A stretch of DNA of 64,000 nucleotides from DATBGO01 sp036558005 (GTDB lineage: Bacteria; Actinomycetota; Actinomycetes; Streptosporangiales; Streptosporangiaceae), in contig DATBGO010000014.1 in NCBI GenBank assembly GCA_036558005.1, positions 51,996 through 115,995 of the forward strand. The letters are read 5' to 3'. The position numbers were made by a program, and so were the translations under genes. The stretch's first letter is position 1. Every line of letters starts with the position of its first letter. Under the pieces are notes generated by a model. It was given only the letters and a program-made list of their open reading frames with translations, searched no databases and was not told the DNA's origin. Positions 50,369 through 58,516 of the stretch are shown here, piece by piece.

Positions 50369-51382
50369 TCATGTGCTGCGGCTGGGCCGGGCGGGAGGGC
50401 GGCGGGAACGCTGCCCTGGGGCCGGGTCACCGGGGGTGATAGCGCGCTGGTAGCGCTCGGACTGCTCGCGGAGGGTCTCGACCAGCTCGGGCGGGCCGGT
50501 GACGGTGAAGTCGGTGCCGAGCAGGCCCAGGTGGACGACCAGCGTGTCGACCGAGTCCGAGCCCGTCTCCAGCAGGCAGCTGTGCTCGCCGACCGGGGTG
50601 ACGGTGCCGACCGCGGCGGTGATCCGGGCCGCGACCGTAGCGGCCGGCGCGTGCACGATCACCCGGGCGCGGTACCGCCAGGCGGCCGAACTCACCCCGC
50701 GCATGACATGAGTCACCACGTCATCAGGCAGCTCGCGGGGGGCGAACCGGGGGCCGGCCGGGGTGCGCGGCTCGATCCGGTCGGCCCGGAACGTGCGCCA
50801 GCCGTCCCGGCCGGTGTCCCAGCCGACCAGGTACCAGCGGCTGCCCCAGTTGACCAGCCGGACCGGCTCGACGTCGCGCAGGCTGGCCGATCCGTCGTGG
50901 CTGCGGTAGTCGAACCGGACCCGCTCGCGGTCCCGGCAGGCGGCCGCGAGCACCATCAGCACCTCGGGGCTGACCTCCGGGCCAGAACCGGGGATCCGGA
51001 CCGTCTGGGTGGCCACCGCGTTCACCCGGCGGCGCAGCCGGGACGGCAGTACCTGTTCCAGCTTGGTCAGCGCCCGCAGCGCGTTCTCCTCGATTCCGGC
51101 CACCGCGCCGCCGGCCGCGGTCCGCAATCCGACCGCCACCGCGACCGCCTCCTCGTCGTCGAGCAGCAGCGGCGGCAGCGCCGCGCCGGCCCCGAGCCGG
51201 TAGCCGCCTGCCGCGCCGCGGGTGGCGTGCACCGGGTAGCCCAGGCCGCGCAGCCGGTCCACGTCGCTGCGCACGGTCCTGGCCGAGACCCCGAGCCGCT
51301 CCGCCAGCTGCCCGCCGGTCCAGTCCCGTGGTGACTGCAGCAGTGACAGCAGGCGCAGCAGCCGGGCCGAGGTTTCCAGCAT
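50369..51382 (-). CDS. WYL-domain transcriptional regulator (YafY/DeoR type)
   Basis: 337 aa. The N-terminal HTH reads LETSARLLRLLSLLQSPRDW, then LAERLGVSARTVRSDVDRLR. The middle WYL domain (about 135-225) contains RVRFDYRSHDGSASLRDVEP and SRWYLVGWDTGRDGWRTFRA. A C-terminal WCX extension follows. WYL proteins bind a ligand, often oligonucleotides or small metabolites, and act as local repressors or activators. It is divergent from the VOC gene, with a perfect inverted repeat 17 bases before its start. Confidence 0.9.
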   Translation of the reverse strand: MLETSARLLRLLSLLQSPRDWTGGQLAERLGVSARTVRSDVDRLRGLGYPVHATRGAAGGYRLGAGAALPPLLLDDEEAVAVAVGLRTAAGGAVAGIEENALRALTKLEQVLPSRLRRRVNAVATQTVRIPGSGPEVSPEVLMVLAAACRDRERVRFDYRSHDGSASLRDVEPVRLVNWGSRWYLVGWDTGRDGWRTFRADRIEPRTPAGPRFAPRELPDDVVTHVMRGVSSAAWRYRARVIVHAPAATVAARITAAVGTVTPVGEHSCLLETGSDSVDTLVVHLGLLGTDFTVTGPPELVETLREQSERYQRAITPGDPAPGQRSRRPPARPSRST

Positions 51383-51399
51383 CCTGCCAGTCTGCCCTC

Positions 51400-51426
51400 C
51401 TATTAGGAACTAAGTCTTCCTAATAG
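51400..51426. promoter_or_regulatory. Operator between the WYL regulator and VOC genes
   Basis: CTATTAGGAA (51400-51409) and TTCCTAATAG (51417-51426) form a perfect 10-bp inverted repeat with a 7-base spacer. It is AT-rich against the surrounding GC-rich DNA and lies in the divergent promoter. Confidence 0.7.
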
Positions 51427-51526
51427 CGCCCTAGGGTAGGGGTACTGAACCGGCCGGGAGCAATGCCCGCCCACGTCATGGCGCTGCGGCGGCCGGAAAA
51501 CAGCACACGAAACGGGAGGCATGGCT

Positions 51527-51898
51527 ATGGATTTCAAGCTGGAACTGGTCGCGGTCCCGGTGTCCGACGTGGACCGCGCCAAGCGCTTCTACACCGAGCA
51601 GGCCGGGTTCAACGCCGACCACGACCACCGGGTCAGCGAGCAGATGCGGTTCGTGCAGCTGACCCCGCCGGGGTCGGCCTGCTCGATCGCGCTCGGCGAG
51701 GGCATCGTGGACGGGCCGCCCGGGTCGGTCCGCGGCCTGCAGCTGGTCGTCGACGACATCGGCGCGGCCCACGCCGAGCTGGCCGGCCGCGGGGTCGCGG
51801 TCAGCGACGTGCAGGAGTTCCCGTGGGGCAAGTTCGTGTTCTTCTCCGACCCGGACGGGAACTCCTGGTCGGTGCAGCAGCTACCGCAGTGGCGCTGA
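51527..51898 (+). CDS. VOC-superfamily (glyoxalase-like) protein
   Basis: 123 aa with two beta-alpha-beta-beta-beta modules. It starts MDFKLELVAVPVSDVDRAKR, then FYTEQAGF, and ends FVFFSDPDGNSWSVQQLP. Metal ligands are not all obvious, so the reaction is unknown; members include glyoxalases, dioxygenases and antibiotic-binding proteins. ATG 51527 is preferred over 51521 because GGGAGG then lies 7 bases upstream. WYL regulators often control an adjacent VOC gene, and the shared operator supports that here. Confidence 0.85.
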   Translation: MDFKLELVAVPVSDVDRAKRFYTEQAGFNADHDHRVSEQMRFVQLTPPGSACSIALGEGIVDGPPGSVRGLQLVVDDIGAAHAELAGRGVAVSDVQEFPWGKFVFFSDPDGNSWSVQQLPQWR

Positions 51899-51899
51899 C

Positions 51900-53135
51900 T
51901 CAGGCGGTCTTGACCTGGCGGCCGGCCGTCCACACCCCGGTCACCCGGTCCGGGCTGGCCAGCACGCCGATGTCGGCCAGCGGGTCGGCGTCCAGGGTGA
52001 TCACGTCGGCGTCGTAGCCAGCCGCCAGCAGGCCGCTGCGCGGCGCCTGCGGGCCTAGTGTCCGCGGCGCCGTCGCGGTCGCCGCCTCGATCGCCTGCAG
52101 CGGGGATAGCCCGAGCTTGACCAGGTGGCCAAGCTCGGCCCCGTTCTTGCCCCAGGAATTCGGCAGATCAGTTCCGGTCAACGCGATGTCGGTGCCCATC
52201 GCGATGGTCACGCCCGCCTCGATCGCACGGGAGACGGCGGCCAGGTGCGAGCCGGACGCCGCGGTCAGCTTGGCCGCCGCGTACGGGGGCACCGCGTCCA
52301 GGCCGGCCAGGATCTCCTCGAAGATCGTCCGGGTCGGGACCAGGATCGCCCCGGTCTCCCGCATCGCCGCGCAGCACTCGTCGTCGAGGTAGGTGCCGTG
52401 CTCGATGGTGGTGACCCCGGCTTCCAGCGCGGCGATGATGCCCGGCTTGCCGTGGCAGTGCGCCGCCACCACCCGCTCGGCCAGCCCGGCCACCTCGACG
52501 ATCGCGCGCAGTTCCGGGCTGGTGAACTGCTGGTGCACCGGGTCGTCAACCTCGGACATGACCCCGCCGGACGCGCAGACCTTGATCACTTTGGCGTTCT
52601 TGCGCAGCTGCTCGCGGACCGCGAGCATGCACTCGCTGACCCCGTCGGCGAGCCGGAGCATCCCGTCGGTCGCGGCGAACTCGTGCATCCAGCCCAGCGG
52701 GTAGGAGTGCAGGTCACCGTGCCCGCCGGTGGTGCTGAGGATCGCGCCCGCCGGGTAGATCGACGGGCCGTCGATGACGCCTTCGGCCACCGGCCGGGCC
52801 AGGTAGGTGCCGAGCCCGCCGACCTCCCTGACCGAGGTGACCCCGGCGTCGAGCGCCGCGCGCAGGTCCCGGCCCGCCGCCCTGGCGGCCCGCGTCGCGG
52901 CGTGCTCCAGCGGCATCCGGCCCAGGTCGAAGACCCTGGAGCCGATGAAATGGCCGTGGCAGTCCCACAGGCCGGGCATGACGGCGGCGGCCTGGTGCTC
53001 GGCCGCGCCCGGGGTGGCGGGCGCGCCGGCCGCCGGGCCCGCGTAGGAGATCCGCTCGCCGTCCAGGACGACGACGCCGTCCCTGACCGGCTCGCCGCTG
53101 CCGGGGATGAGCAGGCCCGCAGTGATCCGTTCCAT
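51900..53135 (-). CDS. Amidohydrolase-family metal-dependent hydrolase
   Basis: 411 aa. The TIM-barrel metal ligands are present in order: HxH in LWDCHGHF, a Lys in KVIKVCASGG, His in VAAHCHGKPG, His in TIEHGTYLDD and Asp in AMGTDIAL. The N- and C-terminal strands form the small beta sandwich (LLIPGSGEPVRDGVVVLDGE; LAAGYDADVITLDADPL). It resembles imidazolonepropionase- or prolidase-like amidohydrolases; the substrate is unknown. The start at 53135 is preferred because GGAGGA precedes it and the family N terminus fits; the frame extends back to 53273 without a ribosome site. Confidence 0.85.
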   Translation of the reverse strand: MERITAGLLIPGSGEPVRDGVVVLDGERISYAGPAAGAPATPGAAEHQAAAVMPGLWDCHGHFIGSRVFDLGRMPLEHAATRAARAAGRDLRAALDAGVTSVREVGGLGTYLARPVAEGVIDGPSIYPAGAILSTTGGHGDLHSYPLGWMHEFAATDGMLRLADGVSECMLAVREQLRKNAKVIKVCASGGVMSEVDDPVHQQFTSPELRAIVEVAGLAERVVAAHCHGKPGIIAALEAGVTTIEHGTYLDDECCAAMRETGAILVPTRTIFEEILAGLDAVPPYAAAKLTAASGSHLAAVSRAIEAGVTIAMGTDIALTGTDLPNSWGKNGAELGHLVKLGLSPLQAIEAATATAPRTLGPQAPRSGLLAAGYDADVITLDADPLADIGVLASPDRVTGVWTAGRQVKTA

Positions 53136-53293
53136 CAGTCCTCCGCTTCGCTGGCCGGCCGGCTGTGCTGATCCGATCCTGGCATCGTTGCCGGGATTGG
53201 CCGCATCCGGGCCAATTTTCTTTGCGGTATCCGATTGTGTGTCTCCGGATGCGATCGGTAATGCGCTATACATGTTGAGTACGAGGGAGCGAG

Positions 53294-55825
53294 ATGCGGA
53301 CGGACGACAAGCCCCTGTCCCTTCCAGGCGGGCGCACGGTGCAGGAGGGGATCTCTTCTATCCGCCGTATGCTCCGCGGGGCCCCGCCGTTCCTGCAAGT
53401 CCTGATCATCGCCGCTGTCCTGGTGGTCGGCACCGCCGCGCTGCCGATCCTGGCCGTGGCCGGGCTGGCCTACGCGCCATTCGCGGTGGCCTCAGGGCGG
53501 CGCGGCGTCCTCGCCTCGCTCTCGGTCGCGGTCTGGGGCCTGCTGGTCGTCTCGGTGCTGGCCCGCGGTGACGGCAATCCGCAGCTGCCGCAGGTGCTGC
53601 TGGTGCTGCTGCCGTTCGCGGTGGTGGCCGCCGCGCACGCGGGCGCGCTCGGCCGCTGGTACGTGCCCTGCCGGACGGTCGCCTGGACACTGGTCTGGTC
53701 GGTCCCCGTCGGCAGCCTCGCGGTCCGGCTATGGCCGGATCAGCCATTCATCGGAGTGGCTTTCGGCTGGCTGATCGCCTGCGTCGCGCTCGGCTGGCGG
53801 CTGGCCAAATCGCTGCAGGAAACCAGGGAGTTCAACCGGCAGCAGGCCCGCGGCGCCGCGCTGGCCGCGCCCTACGGCTGGCCCGCGACCCGTACCCCGC
53901 GCCCGCCGGGGGCCGGCGAGTCCCGCGGCCCCGGGCCGCCGGACGCCGGGACCAGGCCAGGCGGCACCCGGCCTGGCCGCAGGACCGACAGCCGCCGCCC
54001 GGGCGGGCCTGGCCGGGTCAGCCTCATGACCGACATGGCCGGCCAGGCGCGCGCCGCCGACGCCGGCCGCGGCCAGCCCGGCGCGGACGACCAGGACGCG
54101 GCGGCGCAGCCGGACATCACCGTCGACGAGGCGATGGCCGAACTGGACGCCATGATCGGCCTCACCGCGGTGAAGGACCAGGTCCGGTCCATCGCGGCGT
54201 CGATCGAGGCCGCCCGGCGGCGGGCGATCGCCGGGTACGGGACCGACAAGCCCATGCAGCACCTGGTCTTCCTCGGGCCGCCTGGCACCGGTAAGACCGC
54301 CGTGGCCAGGACCATCGCCAAGATCTTCTACGCGTTCGGGCTGCTCGACTCGCCCGCGGTGGTGGAGGCGCAGCGCGCGGACCTGGTCGGCGAGTACCTC
54401 GGCGCGACCGCGATCAAGACCAACGAGCTGATCGACTCCGCGCTCGGCGGGGTGCTGTTCATCGACGAGGCGTACAGCCTGGTCAACGAAGGCGACGGGC
54501 AGGGCGACCGGTTCGGCAATGAGGCGGTCCAGACGCTGCTCAAGCGGGCCGAGGACGACCGCGACGACCTGGTCATCATCCTGGCCGGGTACGAGCGGCA
54601 GATGGATTCGTTCCTGGCCAGCAACCCCGGCCTGTCGTCCCGGTTCGCGACCAGGGTGAAGTTCCCCGGCTACCTGCCCGCCGAGCTGCTGTCGCTGGCC
54701 GACCTGGCGATGGAACGCCGCGGCGAGGTGCTCGACCCCGACGCCCGGCCGGTGCTGTGGCGGATGTTCGAGGACGTCGGGCGCCGCAAGCTGACCGACG
54801 AGCTGGGCAACGCCAGGTTCGTCCGCAGCCTGCTGGAGAAGGCGGGCCAGGCCAGGGACGTGCGAGTGATGGGCGCGGCGGCCGAGCCGTCCGCGGCCGA
54901 CCTGGTCACCCTGCGCGGCGACGACCTGACGAAGGCGTTCAGCGAGCTGACCACCAGGTTCCGCGGCTACGGCGAGACGCCGACGCTGGAGAGCGCGCTG
55001 GCCGAGCTGGACGAGCTGATCGGGCTGGAGCCGGTCAAGCGCCAGGTGCACGAGATCACCGCTCAGCTGCAGGTGGCCAGGCTGCGAGACCGGCAGGGCC
55101 TGTCCAGCCAGCCGCCCGCCCGGCACTTCGTGTTCACCGGCCCGCCAGGGACCGGGAAGACCACGGTGGCCCGGATCCTCGGCCGGATCTTCGCCGCCCT
55201 CGGCCTGCTGGTACGGCCCGCGGTGGTCGAGGCGCACCGGGCCGACCTGGTCGGCGAGCACCTGGGCGCGACCGCGATCAAGACCAACAAGCTGATCGAC
55301 TCCGCGCTCGGCGGGGTGCTGTTCATCGACGAGGCGTACGCGCTGTACAACGAGGGCTACTCCGGCGGCGACGCGTTCGGGTCCGAAGCGGTGGCGACGC
55401 TGCTCAAGCGGGCCGAGGACGACCGGGACCGGCTGGTGATCGTGCTCGCGGGCTACACCGCGGACATGGACAGGTTCCTGCGCAGCAACCCCGGGCTGGC
55501 GTCCAGGTTCAGCGTCCGGATCGGGTTCCCGAGCTACACGCCGGAGGAACTGACGGCGATCGCCGCGGTCATCGCCGAGCAGGCCGGTGACAGCTTCGCC
55601 GACGACTCGATGCCGGTGCTGGACCAGATCTTCAGCCAGGCCTGCGCCGACGGCCGGGTCGACGAGCTGGGCAACGGGCGGTTCGCCCGGTCGCTGTTCG
55701 AGCGGGCATGCGCGTCCAGGGACGTCCGGGTCGCCCAGCTCGGCGAGCGGGCCAGCGCGGCCGACCTCACCACGGTGGCGGCCGCCGACCTGCTGGCCGC
55801 CTACCGGGAGCTCAGCGGCCGCTGA
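53294..55825 (+). CDS. Membrane-anchored double AAA+ ATPase (CbbX/SpoVK-like)
   Basis: 843 aa. Residues about 34-175 carry roughly four hydrophobic segments. A Pro/Gly/Arg-rich linker (about 190-255) leads to two tandem AAA+ modules of the CbbX type. Walker A motifs are GPPGTGKTAVAR (about 330) and GPPGTGKTTVAR (about 616). Walker B motifs are GGVLFIDEAYSL and GGVLFIDEAYAL. Both modules share LVGEYLGATAIKTNELIDSA-like segments, the probable pore loop, and SRF arginine-finger regions. Such modules remodel protein complexes, as Rubisco activase and ESX EccA do. The client is unknown and no ESX or Rubisco gene is near. The start has GAGGGAG upstream. Confidence 0.85.
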   Translation: MRTDDKPLSLPGGRTVQEGISSIRRMLRGAPPFLQVLIIAAVLVVGTAALPILAVAGLAYAPFAVASGRRGVLASLSVAVWGLLVVSVLARGDGNPQLPQVLLVLLPFAVVAAAHAGALGRWYVPCRTVAWTLVWSVPVGSLAVRLWPDQPFIGVAFGWLIACVALGWRLAKSLQETREFNRQQARGAALAAPYGWPATRTPRPPGAGESRGPGPPDAGTRPGGTRPGRRTDSRRPGGPGRVSLMTDMAGQARAADAGRGQPGADDQDAAAQPDITVDEAMAELDAMIGLTAVKDQVRSIAASIEAARRRAIAGYGTDKPMQHLVFLGPPGTGKTAVARTIAKIFYAFGLLDSPAVVEAQRADLVGEYLGATAIKTNELIDSALGGVLFIDEAYSLVNEGDGQGDRFGNEAVQTLLKRAEDDRDDLVIILAGYERQMDSFLASNPGLSSRFATRVKFPGYLPAELLSLADLAMERRGEVLDPDARPVLWRMFEDVGRRKLTDELGNARFVRSLLEKAGQARDVRVMGAAAEPSAADLVTLRGDDLTKAFSELTTRFRGYGETPTLESALAELDELIGLEPVKRQVHEITAQLQVARLRDRQGLSSQPPARHFVFTGPPGTGKTTVARILGRIFAALGLLVRPAVVEAHRADLVGEHLGATAIKTNKLIDSALGGVLFIDEAYALYNEGYSGGDAFGSEAVATLLKRAEDDRDRLVIVLAGYTADMDRFLRSNPGLASRFSVRIGFPSYTPEELTAIAAVIAEQAGDSFADDSMPVLDQIFSQACADGRVDELGNGRFARSLFERACASRDVRVAQLGERASAADLTTVAAADLLAAYRELSGR

Positions 55826-57737
55826 CCGCGAACCGGACTTGCTGGCCAGGGCGCAGCTGCGCGGCCCGGCCGATATCGGCTGACCGGACCACCGCGATCA
55901 CCGGGTAGCCGCCGGTCACCGGGTGATCGGCCAGCAGCAGGATCGGCGCGCCGTCCGGCGGCACCTGGAGCGCGCCGGGCACCAGTCCCTCGCTGGGCAG
56001 CTCGCGGGCGCTGGCCCGGCGCAGCGGCGGCCCGGCCAGCCGCAGCCCGGTCCGGTCGCTGTCGGTGCTGACCGTGTAGTCGCCGCCGCACAGCAGGCTG
56101 AGCGCGTCTGCGGCGAACCAGTCCGCGCGCGGCCCGGGAATCACCGTGAGCAGCACCGGCCCCCGGGTTACCTCCGTCCCCGCCAGCCCCGTCCCGGCCA
56201 GTTCCGTCCCGGGCAGCCCCGTCCCGGCCAGTTCCGTCCCGGCCAGCCCCGTCCCGGCCAGCCCCGTCGCCGCCAGCTCACCCCGTCCCCGCTGACCCTC
56301 CTGCCCCGGCCCGCCGACCGGGAGGCGGTCGCCTGGCCGCAGCGGCGGCGGGCCCAGCCCGGACACCAGGTCGGCTGACCGGCTGCCCAGCACCGGCGGC
56401 ACGGCGATGCCGCCGCGGACGGCCAGGTAAGTGCGCAGCCCGGCCCGGGACGCGCCCAGCCTCAGCACGCCGCCAGCCGGCAGCCAGAACCCGGTCCCGA
56501 ACCCCGGCTCGCCGGGCTCGTCCGGCCCGGCGGTGCTGGCTGGTGCGGGAGTGTCCGGCCCGGCTGGACCCGGTGCGGCTGGGCCGGATGGCGCAGGGCT
56601 GGCCGGACCAGCTGGACCAGCCGGACTGGCCGGCCCGGCGGGGGTGGCCGGCCGGGTGACGCGGACCGGTACCGGGGCGCCGGCCAGGGCCACCCGGCAG
56701 GGCTGGCCGGCCCGGAACTCGGCCCGGCCGAAGGTGATCTCCAGGCCGGCCGCGCCCTCGGGGTTTCCGGCCAGCCGGTTGGCCAGCCGGAGGCTGGCGG
56801 CGTCGGCGGCGCCGCAGCACCGCACGCCCAGGTGGCCGAGCCCGGGCCGGCCGAGATCCTGGATCGTGGCCAGCGGCCCCGGCCTGATCACCTCGATCCA
56901 GCCCGGCACCGCCGCGGGCTCGGCTGGGGCCGCGGCCGGGGGCGGGCCGCCGGCTGGCCGGGCCGGCTCGCCGGGCGGGCTGGACTGTCCGCCGTGGCTT
57001 GCCGGGGGGCTGCCAGGGGCGCCCGGGCCGGGGGCGCCCGGGCTGGCGGCGGCTGGGCTGGGAGCGCCCGGGCTGGGAGTGCCCGGGCTGGGGGCGGCTG
57101 GGCCGGGGGCGGCTGGCAGCCGGGCGACCGGGCGGAACCTGACCCGCATCCCGGGGGCGAGCAGGGCGGGGGGATCGCGTTCGGGATCCCAGAGAACTGC
57201 GGTCGTGCGGCCGATCAGCCGCCAGCCGCCTGGCGAGTCCGACGGGTAGACGGCCGCCAGCCCGCCGGCGATCGCGACCGAGCCGGCCGGCACCCGCAGC
57301 CTCGGCCTGTCCAGCCGTGGAACGCCGCTCAGCGCCTGATCGAGCCCTCGCAGGTATCCGAAGCCGGGGGAGAAGCCCAGCCAGCCCACGGTGTACTCAG
57401 CCCCGGCGTGGCGGGCCACCACCTCGGCCGGGGTCAGCCCCGCCAGCCGGGCCACCTCAGCCAGGTCGGGCCCGTCGTAGCAGACCGGCAACTCGGCCAG
57501 CGGCTGATCGCCTGGCGGCGGGACCTGGTGCGGCAGCCCGCTGATCCGGCGGCCGAGCGCCGCCGGGTCCCAGCTGCCCGGCGTGAGCCTGACCAGCACC
57601 GTTTCGGCACCAGGCACCACGTCAACGACCCCGGGCCAGCGCCTGGCCGTGATCGCGGCGGCCAGCGCGCCCGCCGCCCCGGCCGCCTGGCCGGCCGTCA
57701 CCAGCAGCGCCGCGTCCCCCGCTGGCCTGGCCGGCAT
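55812..57737 (-). CDS. pxpBC: 5-oxoprolinase subunits B and C, fused (PxpB-PxpC)
   Basis: 641 aa. The N-terminal PxpB/KipI-like domain spans about residues 1-210 (DAALLV, ELPVCYDGPDLAEVARLAGL, GWLGFSPGFGYL). A Pro/Gly/Ser-rich linker of about 75 residues follows. The PxpC/KipA-like domain spans about 290-641 (GWIEVIRPGPLATIQDLGRP, GLGHLGVRCCGAADAASLRL). With PxpA the complex hydrolyses 5-oxoproline to glutamate with ATP. The subunits are separate in most bacteria. The start ATG overlaps the pxpA stop by one base (57737). A 15-bp tandem repeat interrupts the PxpC part. Confidence 0.88.
   Translation of the reverse strand: MPARPAGDAALLVTAGQAAGAAGALAAAITARRWPGVVDVVPGAETVLVRLTPGSWDPAALGRRISGLPHQVPPPGDQPLAELPVCYDGPDLAEVARLAGLTPAEVVARHAGAEYTVGWLGFSPGFGYLRGLDQALSGVPRLDRPRLRVPAGSVAIAGGLAAVYPSDSPGGWRLIGRTTAVLWDPERDPPALLAPGMRVRFRPVARLPAAPGPAAPSPGTPSPGAPSPAAASPGAPGPGAPGSPPASHGGQSSPPGEPARPAGGPPPAAAPAEPAAVPGWIEVIRPGPLATIQDLGRPGLGHLGVRCCGAADAASLRLANRLAGNPEGAAGLEITFGRAEFRAGQPCRVALAGAPVPVRVTRPATPAGPASPAGPAGPASPAPSGPAAPGPAGPDTPAPASTAGPDEPGEPGFGTGFWLPAGGVLRLGASRAGLRTYLAVRGGIAVPPVLGSRSADLVSGLGPPPLRPGDRLPVGGPGQEGQRGRGELAATGLAGTGLAGTELAGTGLPGTELAGTGLAGTEVTRGPVLLTVIPGPRADWFAADALSLLCGGDYTVSTDSDRTGLRLAGPPLRRASARELPSEGLVPGALQVPPDGAPILLLADHPVTGGYPVIAVVRSADIGRAAQLRPGQQVRFAVSGR
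56173..56278 (-). repeat. 15-bp minisatellite in pxpBC
   Basis: About seven units of the type GTCCCGGCCAGTTCC encode LAGTG/LAGTE pentapeptides in a loop of the PxpC domain. The reading frame is kept. Confidence 0.75.
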
Positions 57738-58516
57738 CACCCGAACGGCGCCAGCCGGGCGCCTGCCTGCGCCAGTGCCTGCCGGACGGCGCGGGCCAGG
57801 GTGACCGCTCCCGGGGTGTCGCCGTGAATGCACAGTGAGCGGAACTCGACGGCGACCCGGTCCCCGTCAGCCGACTCGAGCTCGCCGCTGGTCACCATCG
57901 CCACCGCGCGGGCGGCGACCTGGCCCGGATCGGTCAGCACCGCACCTGGCCGGCCGCGCGGGACCAGCCCGCCCGCCCGGGTGTAGCCGCGGTCGGCGAA
58001 CGCCTCCGCGACCACGGTCAGCCCGGCCGCCGCGGCGGCCGCCCTGGCCGTCCCGGCCGGGCCGGCTGGCAGGGTGAGCAGCGGCAGCCTCGCGTCGTAG
58101 CTGGCGATAGCGGCGGCCAGCGCGGCCGCCTGGGCATGGTCCCTGGTGACCCGGTGGTACAGCGCGCCGTGCGGCTTGACATAGCTGACCCGGCCGCCCT
58201 CGGCCCTGGCGATCCCGTCCAGCGCGGCGATCTGGTAGAGGATCTCGGCCTCCAGCTCGGCCGCCGGGACGTCCATCTCCCTGCGGCCGAACCCGGCCAG
58301 GTCGCGGTAGGACACCTGGGCGCCGATCGCCACGCCGCGGGCGACCGCCGCCGCGCAGGCGCGGCGCAGTGTCAGCGGATCGCCGGCGTGGAAGCCGCAG
58401 GCGACATTGGCGCTGGTGACCACCGACAGCATGGCCTCGTCGTCGCCGAGCCGCCAGGCGCCGAAGCTCTCGCCGAGGTCGGCGTTGAGGTCGACGACGG
58501 GCGGCCCCGAACTCAC
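57737..58516 (-). CDS. pxpA: 5-oxoprolinase subunit A (PxpA, LamB/YcsF family)
   Basis: 259 aa, the usual size. The N-terminal family motif is VDLNADLGESFGAW, followed by SANVACGFHAGDPLTL, then VSYVKPHGALYHRV and, near the end, FRSLCIHGDTPGAV. GTG 58516 is chosen as start because the family begins there and it overlaps the stop of the upstream gene (GTGA); the frame extends further but into unrelated sequence. It is translated with pxpBC. Confidence 0.92.
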   Translation of the reverse strand: MSSGPPVVDLNADLGESFGAWRLGDDEAMLSVVTSANVACGFHAGDPLTLRRACAAAVARGVAIGAQVSYRDLAGFGRREMDVPAAELEAEILYQIAALDGIARAEGGRVSYVKPHGALYHRVTRDHAQAAALAAAIASYDARLPLLTLPAGPAGTARAAAAAAGLTVVAEAFADRGYTRAGGLVPRGRPGAVLTDPGQVAARAVAMVTSGELESADGDRVAVEFRSLCIHGDTPGAVTLARAVRQALAQAGARLAPFG

